A stretch of 64,000 bases of DNA from Arion vulgaris. Taxonomy: Eukaryota; Mollusca; Gastropoda; Stylommatophora; Arionidae. The position numbers and the translations under genes were made by a program. Below, in pieces: positions 54,801-64,000 of the stretch (its first letter is position 1; each line of letters begins with the position of its first letter). The DNA lies in assembly GCA_020796225.1 (NCBI GenBank), contig CM036755.1, forward strand, positions 83,895,803 to 83,959,802, written 5' to 3'. Under the pieces are notes generated by a model that was not told the DNA's origin, ran no database searches, and saw only the letters and a list, made by a program, of their open reading frames with translations.

Positions 54801-57800
54801 ATGTTCATAGTTCATATGTACAGTTACAGCTTCACTGCAACGGATGTTCATAGTTCATATGTACAGTTCTAGCTTCACTGCAACGGATGTTCATAGTTCA
54901 TATGTACAGTTACAGCTTCACTGCAACGGATGTTCATAGTTCATTTGTACAGTTCTAGCTTCACTGCAACGGATGTTCATAGTTCATTTGTACAGTTACA
55001 GCTTCACTGCAACGGATGTTCATAGTTCATTTGTACAGTTACAGCTTCACTGCAACGGATGTTCATAGTTCATATGTACAGTTCTAGCTTCACTGCAACG
55101 GATGTTCATAGTTCATATGTACAGTTACAGCTTCACTGCAACGGATGTTCATAGTTCATTTGTACAGTTACAGCTTCACTGCAACGGATGTTCATAGTTC
55201 ATATGTACTGTTCTAGCTTCACTGCAACGGATGTTCATAGTTCATTTGTACAGTTACACTTCACTGCACGGATGTTCATAGTTCATATGTACAGTTACAG
55301 CTTCACTGCAACGGATGTTCATAGTTCATATGTACAGTTACAGCTTCACTGCAACGGATGTTCATAGTTCATATGTACTGTTCTAGCTTCACTGCAACGG
55401 ATGTTCATAGTTCATTTGTACAGTTACAGCTTCACTGCAACGGATGTTCATAGTTCATATGTACAGTTCTAGCTTCACTGCAACGGATGTTCATAGTTCA
55501 TATGTACAGTTCTAGCTTCACTGCAACGGATGTTCATAGTTCATATGTACAGTTCTAGCTTCACTGCAACGGATGTTCATAGTTCATATGTACAGTTACA
55601 GCTTCACTGCAACGGATGTTCATAGTTCATATGTACAGTTCTAGCTTCACTGCAACGGATGTTCATAGTTCATATGTACAGTTACAGCTTCACTGCAACG
55701 GATGTTCATAGTTCATTTGTACAGTTCTAGCTTCACTGCAACGGATGTTCATAGTTCATTTGTACAGTTACAGCTTCACTGCAACGGATGTTCATAGTTC
55801 ATTTGTACAGTTACAGCTTCACTGCAACGGATGTTCATAGTTCATATGTACTGTTCTAGCTTCACTGCAACGGATGTTCATAGTTCATTTGTACAGTTAC
55901 AGCTTCACTGCAACGGATGTTCATAGTTCATTTGTACAGTTACAGCTTCACTGCAACGGATGTTCATAGTTCATATGTACAGTTACAGCTTCACTGCAAC
56001 GGATGTTCATAGTTCATATGTACAGTTCTAGCTTCACTGCAACGGATGTTCATAGTTCATATGTACAGTTACAGCTTCACTGCAACGGATGTTCATAGTT
56101 CATTTGTACAGTTACAGCTTCACTGCAACGGATGTTCATAGTTCATATGTACTGTTCTAGCTTCACTGCAACGGATGTTCATAGTTCATATGTACAGTTA
56201 CAGCTTCACTGCAACGGATGTTCATAGTTCATTTGTACAGTTACAGCTTCACTGCAACGGATGTTCATAGTTCATTTGTACAGTTTCAGCTTCACTGCAA
56301 CGGATGTTCATAGTTCATTTGTACAGTTTCAGCTTCACTGCAACGGATGTTCATAGTTCATTTGTACAGTTTCAGCTTCACTGCAACGGATGTTCATAGT
56401 TCATATGTACAGTTCTAGCTTCACTGCAACGGATGTTCATAGTTCATATGTACTGTTCTAGCTTCACTGCAACGGATGTTCATAGTTCATATGTACAGTT
56501 CTAGCTTCACTGCAACGGATGTTCATAGTTCATTTGTACAGTTTCAGCTTCACTGCAACGGATGTTCATAGTTCATTTGTACAGTTCTAGCTTCACTGCA
56601 ACGGATGTTCATAGTTCATATGTACAGTTCTAGCTTCACTGCAACGGATGTTCATAGTTCATATGTACAGTTCAAGCTTCACTGCAACGGATGTTCATAG
56701 TTCATATGTACAGTTCTAGCTTCACTGCAACGGATGTTCATAGTTCATTTGTACAGTTACAGCTTCACTGCAACGGATGTTCATAGTTCATTTGTACAGT
56801 TACAGCTTCACTGCAACGGATGTTCATAGTTCATATGTACAGTTCTAGCTTCACTGCAACGGATGTTCATAGTTCATTTGTACAGTTACAGCTTCACTGC
56901 AACGGATGTTCATAGTTCATATGTACAGTTCTAGCTTCACTGCAACGGATGTTCATAGTTCATTTGTACAGTTACAGCTTCACTGCAACGGATGTTCATA
57001 GTTCATATGTACAGTTCTAGCTTCACTGCAACGGATGTTCATAGTTCATTTGTACAGTTACAGCTTCACTGCAACGGATGTTCATAGTTCATTTGTACAG
57101 TTACAGCTTCACTGCAACGGATGTTCATAGTTCATATGTACAGTTCTAGCTTCACTGCAACGGATGTTCATAGTTCATATGTACAGTTACAGCTTCACTG
57201 CAACGGATGTTCATAGTTCATTTGTACAGTTACAGCTTCACTGCAACGGATGTTCATAGTTCATATGTACTGTTCTAGCTTCACTGCAACGGATGTTCAT
57301 AGTTCATTTGTACAGTTACAGCTTCACTGCAACGGATGTTCATAGTTCATATGTACAGTTACAGCTTCACTGCAACGGATGTTCATAGTTCATATGTACA
57401 GTTACAGCTTCACTGCAACGGATGTTCATAGTTCATATGTACTGTTCTAGCTTCACTGCAACGGATGTTCATAGTTCATTTGTACAGTTACAGCTTCACT
57501 GCAACGGATGTTCATATTTCATATGTACAGTTCTAGCTTCACTGCAACGGATGTTCATAGTTCATATGTACAGTTCTAGCTTCACTGCAACGGATGTTCA
57601 TAGTTCATATGTACAGTTCTAGCTTCACTGCAACGGATGTTCATAGTTCATATGTACAGTTACAGCTTCACTGCAACGGATGTTCATAGTTCATTTGTAC
57701 AGTTCTAGCTTCACTGCAACGGATGTTCATAGTTCATATGTACAGTTACAGCTTCACTGCAACGGATGTTCATAGTTCATTTGTACAGTTCTAGCTTCAC

Positions 57801-60800
57801 TGCAACGGATGTTCATAGTTCATTTGTACAGTTACAGCTTCACTGCAACGGATGTTCATAGTTCATTTGTACAGTTACAGCTTCACTGCAACGGATGTTC
57901 ATAGTTCATATGTACTGTTCTAGCTTCACTGCAACGGATGTTCATAGTTCATTTGTACAGTTACAGCTTCACTGCAACGGATGTTCATAGTTCATTTGTA
58001 CAGTTACAGCTTCACTGCAACGGATGTTCATAGTTCATATGTACAGTTACAGCTTCACTGCAACGGATGTTCATAGTTCATATGTACAGTTCTAGCTTCA
58101 CTGCAACGGATGTTCATAGTTCATATGTACAGTTACAGCTTCACTGCAACGGATGTTCATAGTTCATTTGTACAGTTACAGCTTCACTGCAACGGATGTT
58201 CATAGTTCATATGTACTGTTCTAGCTTCACTGCAACGGATGTTCATAGTTCATATGTACAGTTACAGCTTCACTGCAACGGATGTTCATAGTTCATTTGT
58301 ACAGTTACAGCTTCACTGCAACGGATGTTCATAGTTCATTTGTACAGTTTCAGCTTCACTGCAACGGATGTTCATAGTTCATTTGTACAGTTTCAGCTTC
58401 ACTGCAACGGATGTTCATAGTTCATTTGTACAGTTTCAGCTTCACTGCAACGGATGTTCATAGTTCATATGTACAGTTCTAGCTTCACTGCAACGGATGT
58501 TCATAGTTCATATGTACTGTTCTAGCTTCACTGCAACGGATGTTCATAGTTCATATGTACAGTTCTAGCTTCACTGCAACGGATGTTCATAGTTCATATG
58601 TACAGTTCTAGCTTCACTGCAACGGATGTTCATAGTTCATTTGTACAGTTTCAGCTTCACTGCAACGGATGTTCATAGTTCATTTGTACAGTTCTAGCTT
58701 CACTGCAACGGATGTTCATAGTTCATATGTACAGTTCTAGCTTCACTGCAACGGATGTTCATAGTTCATATGTACAGTTCTAGCTTCACTGCAACGGATG
58801 TTCATAGTTCATATGTACAGTTCTAGCTTCACTGCAACGGATGTTCATAGTTCATTTGTACAGTTACAGCTTCACTGCAACGGATGTTCATAGTTCATTT
58901 GTACAGTTACAGCTTCACTGCAACGGATGTTCATAGTTCATATGTACAGTTCTAGCTTCACTGCAACGGATGTTCATAGTTCATTTGTACAGTTACAGCT
59001 TCACTGCAACGGATGTTCATAGTTCATATGTACAGTTCTAGCTTCACTGCAACGGATGTTCATAGTTCATTTGTACAGTTACAGCTTCACTGCAACGGAT
59101 GTTCATAGTTCATATGTACAGTTCTAGCTTCACTGCAACGGATGTTCATAGTTCATTTGTACAGTTACAGCTTCACTGCAACGGATGTTCATAGTTCATA
59201 TGTACAGTTCTAGCTTCACTGCAACGGATGTTCATAGTTCATATGTACAGTTCTAGCTTCACTGCAACGGATGTTCATAGTTCATATGTACAGTTCTAGC
59301 TTCACTGCAACGGATGTTCATAGTTCATATGTACAGTTCTAGCTTCACTGCAACGGATGTTCATAGTTCATATGTACAGTTACAGCTTCACTGCAACGGA
59401 TGTTCATAGTTCATTTGTACAGTTACAGCTTCACTGCAACGGATGTTCATAGTTCATATGTACAGTTCTAGCTTCACTGCAACGGATGTTCATAGTTCAT
59501 ATGTACAGTTCTAGCTTCACTGCAACGGATGTTCATAGTTCATATGTACAGTTCTAGCTTCACTGCAACGGATGTTCATAGTTCATATGTACAGTTCTAG
59601 CTTCACTGCAACGGATGTTCATAGTTCATATGTACAGTTCTAGCTTCACTGCAACGGATGTTCATAGTTCATTTGTACAGTTACAGCTTCACTGCAACGG
59701 ATGTTCATAGTTCATTTGTACAGTTACAGCTTCACTGCAACGGATGTTCATAGTTCATATGTACAGTTCTAGCTTCACTGCAACGGATGTTCATAGTTCA
59801 TTTGTACAGTTACAGCTTCACTGCAACGGATGTTCATAGTTCATATGTACAGTTCTAGCTTCACTGCAACGGATGTTCATAGTTCATATGTACAGTTACA
59901 GCTTCACTGCAACGGATGTTCATAGTTCATTTGTACAGTTACAGCTTCACTGCAACGGATGTTCATAGTTCATATGTACTGTTCTAGCTTCACTGCAACG
60001 GATGTTCATAGTTCATATGTTACAGTTACAGCTTCACTGCAACGGATGTTCATAGTTCATTTGTACAGTTACAGCTTCACTGCAACGGATGTTCATAGTT
60101 CATTTGTACAGTTTCAGCTTCACTGCAACGGATGTTCATAGTTCATTTGTACAGTTTCAGCTTCACTGCAACGGATGTTCATAGTTCATTTGTACAGTTT
60201 CAGCTTCACTGCAACGGATGTTCATAGTTCATATGTACAGTTCTAGCTTCACTGCAACGGATGTTCATAGTTCATATGTACTGTTCTAGCTTCACTGCAA
60301 CGGATGTTCATAGTTCATATGTACAGTTCTAGCTTCACTGCAACGGATGTTCATAGTTCATATGTACAGTTCTAGCTTCACTGCAACGGATGTTCATAGT
60401 TCATTTGTACAGTTTCAGCTTCACTGCAACGGATGTTCATAGTTCATTTGTACAGTTCTAGCTTCACTGCAACGGATGTTCATAGTTCATATGTACAGTT
60501 CTAGCTTCACTGCAACGGATGTTCATAGTTCATATGTACAGTTCTAGCTTCACTGCAACGGATGTTCATAGTTCATATGTACAGTTCTAGCTTCACTGCA
60601 ACGGATGTTCATAGTTCATTTGTACAGTTACAGCTTCACTGCAACGGATGTTCATAGTTCATTTGTACAGTTACAGCTTCACTGCAACGGATGTTCATAG
60701 TTCATATGTACAGTTCTAGCTTCACTGCAACGGATGTTCATAGTTCATTTGTACAGTTACAGCTTCACTGCAACGGATGTTCATAGTTCATATGTACAGT

Positions 60801-63800
60801 TCTAGCTTCACTGCAACGGATGTTCATAGTTCATTTGTACAGTTACAGCTTCACTGCAACGGATGTTCATAGTTCATATGTCAGTTCTAAGCTTCACTGC
60901 AACGGATGTTCATAGTTCATTTGTACAGTTACAGCTTCACTGCAACGGATGTTCATAGTTCATATGTACAGTTCTAGCTTCACTGCAACGGATGTTCATA
61001 GTTCATATGTACAGTTCTAGCTTCACTGCAACGGATGTTCATAGTTCATATGTACAGTTCTAGCTTCACTGCAACGGATGTTCATAGTTCATATGTACAG
61101 TTCTAGCTTCACTGCAACGGATGTTCATAGTTCATATGTACAGTTACAGCTTCACTGCAACGGATGTTCATAGTTCATTTGTACAGTTACAGCTTCACTG
61201 CAACGGATGTTCATAGTTCATATGTACAGTTCTAGCTTCACTGCAACGGATGTTCATAGTTCATATGTACAGTTCTAGCTTCACTGCAACGGATGTTCAT
61301 AGTTCATATGTACAGTTCTAGCTTCACTGCAACGGATGTTCATAGTTCATATGTACAGTTCTAGCTTCACTGCAACGGATGTTCATAGTTCATATGTACA
61401 GTTCTAGCTTCACTGCAACGGATGTTCATAGTTCATTTGTACAGTTACGCTTCACTGCAACGGATGTTCATAGTTCATTTGTACAGTTACAGCTTCACTG
61501 CAACGGATGTTCATAGTTCATATGTACAGTTCTAGCTTCACTGCAACGGATGTTCATAGTTCATTTGTACAGTTACAGCTTCACTGCAACGGATGTTCAT
61601 AGTTCATATGTACAGTTCTAGCTTCACTGCAACGGATGTTCATAGTTCATTTGTACAGTTACAGCTTCACTGCAACGGATGTTCATAGTTCATATGTACA
61701 GTTCTAGCTTCACTGCAACGGATGTTCATAGTTCATTTGTACAGTTACAGCTTCACTGCAACGGATGTTCATAGTTCATATGTACAGTTCTAGCTTCACT
61801 GCAACGGATGTTCATAGTTCATATGTACAGTTCTAGCTTCACTGCAACGGATGTTCATAGTTCATATGTACTGTTCTAGCTTCACTGCAACGGATGTTCA
61901 TAGTTCATATGTACAGTTACAGCTTCACTGCAACGGATGTTCATAGTTCATATGTACTGTTCTAGCTTCACTGCAACGGATGTTCATAGTTCATATGTAC
62001 TGTTCTAGCTTCACTGCAACGGATGTTCATAGTTCATATGTACAGTTCTAGCTTCACTGCAACGGATGTTCATAGTTCATTTGTACAGTTAAAGCTTCAC
62101 TGCAACGGATGTTCATAGTTCATATGTACTGTTCTAGCTTCACTGCAACGGATGTTCATAGTTCATATGTACTGTTCTAGCTTCACTGCAACGGATGTTC
62201 ATAGTTCATTTGTACAGTTACAGCTTCACTGCAACGGATGTTCATAGTTCATATGTACAGTTCTAGCTTCACTGCAACGGATGTTCATAGTTCATATGTA
62301 CAGTTCTAGCTTCACTGCAACGGATGTTCATAGTTCATATGTACAGTTCTAGCTTCACTGCAACGGATGTTCATAGTTCATATGTACAGTTCTAGCTTCA
62401 CTGCAACGGATGTTCATAGTTCATATGTACAGTTCTAGCTTCACTGCAACGGATGTTCATAGTTCATATGTACTGTTCTAGCTTCACTGCAACGGATGTT
62501 CATAGTTCATATGTACAGTTACAGCTTCACTGCAACGGATGTTCATAGTTCATATGTACTGTTCTAGCTTCACTGCAACGGATGTTCATAGTTCATATGT
62601 ACTGTTCTAGCTTCACTGCAACGGATGTTCATAGTTCATATGTACAGTTACAGCTTCACTGCAACGGATGTTCATAGTTCATATGTACAGTTACAGCTTC
62701 ACTGCAACGGATGTTCATAGTTCATATGTACTGTTCTAGCTTCACTGCAACGGATGTTCATAGTTCATTTGTACAGTTACAGCTTCACTGCAACGGATGT
62801 TCATAGTTCATATGTACTGTTCTAGCTTCACTGCAACGGATGTTCATAGTTCATTTGTACAGTTGCAGCTTCACTGCAACGGATGTTCATAGTTCATATG
62901 TACTGTTCTAGCTTCACTGCAACGGATGTTCATAGTTCATATGTACAGTTACAGCTTCACTGCAACGGATGTTCATAGTTCATTTGTACAGTTACAGCTT
63001 CACTGCAACGGATGTTCATAGTTCATATGTACAGTTACAGCTTCACTGCAACGGATGTTCATAGTTCATTTGTACAGTTACAGCTTCACTGCAACGGATG
63101 TTCATAGTTCATTTGTACAGTTACAGCTTCACTGCACGGATGTTCATAGTTCATATGTACAGTTCTAGCTTCACTGCAACGGATGTTCATAGTTCATTTG
63201 TACAGTTACAGCTTCACTGCAACGGATGTTCATAGTTCATTTGTACAGTTACAGCTTCACTGCAACGGATGTTCATAGTTCATTTGTACAGTTACAGCTT
63301 CACTGCAACGGATGTTCATAGTTCATATGTACAGTTACAGCTTCACTGCAACGGATGTTCATAGTTCATTTGTACAGTTACAGCTTCACTGCAACGGATG
63401 TTCATAGTTCATATGTACAGTTACAGCTTCACTTCAACGGATGTTCATAGTTCATTTGTACAGTTACAGCTTCACTGCAACGGATGTTCATAGTTCATTT
63501 GTACAGTTTCAGCTTCACTGCAACGGATGTTCATAGTTCATATGTACAGTTACAGCTTCACTGCAACGGATGTTCATAGTTCATATGTACAGTTACAGCT
63601 TCACTGCAACGGATGTTCATAGTTCATATGTACAGTTACAGCTTCACTGCAACGGATGTTCATAGTTCATATGTACAGTTCTAGCTTCACTGCAACGGAT
63701 GTTCATAGTTCATTTGTACAGTTACAGCTTCACTGCAACGGATGTTCATAGTTCATATGTACAGTTCAAGCTTCACTGCAACGGATGTTCATAGTTCATA

Positions 63801-64000
63801 TGTACAGTTACAGCTTCACTGCAACGGATGTTCATAGTTCATATGTACAGTTCTAGCTTCACTGCAACGGATGTTCATAGTTCATATGTACAGTTCCAGC
63901 TTCACTGCAACGGATGTTCATAGTTCATATGTACAGTTCTAGCTTCACTGCAACGGATGTTCATAGTTCATATGTACAGTTACAGCTTCACTGCAACGGA
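51881..64000. repeat. 43-bp satellite array, about 282 copies, runs off the window
   Basis: The monomer is TTCATAGTTCATATGTACAG, TTCTAGCTTCACTGCAACGG, ATG. Most variation is at three sites: CATATG/CATTTG, ACAGTT/ACTGTT and TTCTAGC/TTACAGC/TTTCAGC. A run of three TTTCAGC monomers recurs at 56283, 58347 and 60111. The spacings are exactly 48 monomers (2064 bp) and 41 monomers plus one inserted base (1764 bp), showing block duplication. Short ORFs inside are by-products. Only scattered indel monomers (for example near 54600, 55255, 60020, 60880, 61448, 63135). Confidence 0.99.

Overview
This is eukaryotic (metazoan) genomic DNA: AT-rich, intron-like, with no operons, dense in retrotransposon remains and tandem repeats. 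An 18S rRNA 5'-end fragment, RNase H-bearing and RTE-like non-LTR elements, a Penelope-like RT fragment, a Ty3/gypsy-type LTR element and tRNA-derived SINEs fit an invertebrate. The 18S fragment looks lophotrochozoan and perhaps molluscan, but this is a low-confidence inference. By my hand estimate about 25 kb (some 40%) of the window is tandem arrays with monomers of 22-62 bp, including a 12-kb array of a 43-bp monomer that runs off the right edge.

The only host gene I can support is on the minus strand. Seven loci (38580-38606, 36048-36074, 21258-21284, 17960-17986, 12102-12128, 4929-4955, 2185-2211 in transcription order) each show AG, then exactly 27 nt, then GTAAGT. All are open in one common phase and encode nine-residue cassettes of the form [R/K/Q/G]-x-W-L-x-x-x-x-G. 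I read this as a micro-exon gene: tandemly duplicated symmetric 27-nt exons spread over at least 36 kb, with introns filled by minisatellites and transposons. Both ends lie outside the window or are not recognisable. This is the most novel item here.

Layout: 1-2.2 kb, 50-bp array; 2.2-5 kb, exon, truncated RNase H fragment, several small arrays, exon; 5-8 kb, 22-bp array, APE endonuclease fragment with a SINE inside, then 18S/ETS-like DNA; 8.7-10.6 kb, piggyBac-like and mariner-like MITEs and a 61-bp array; 10.8-12.1 kb, RT C-terminus with minisatellites, exon; 12.9-17.5 kb, 49-bp array; 18-21.7 kb, exons and RT fragments; 21.8-33 kb, a nest of plus-strand non-LTR elements (families A, B, C) with minisatellites; 33-35.7 kb, minus-strand RT fragments; 36-38.6 kb, two exons, Penelope-like fragment, 43-bp array, RNase H fragment; 38.8-45.1 kb, LTR element with gag remains; 45.1-51.7 kb, minus-strand RT fragments including a long broken family-B element; 51.9-64 kb, 43-bp satellite.

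A second theme is that several minisatellite monomers are pieces of retrotransposon coding sequence (near 11.03, 27.86, 31.22, 35.57 and 45.89 kb). Two of these expanded at the equivalent C-terminal position of separate RTE-like copies. Every retroelement copy here is broken by stops, frameshifts, truncation or lost catalytic residues. Names of element clades are by motif recognition only; no database was searched.
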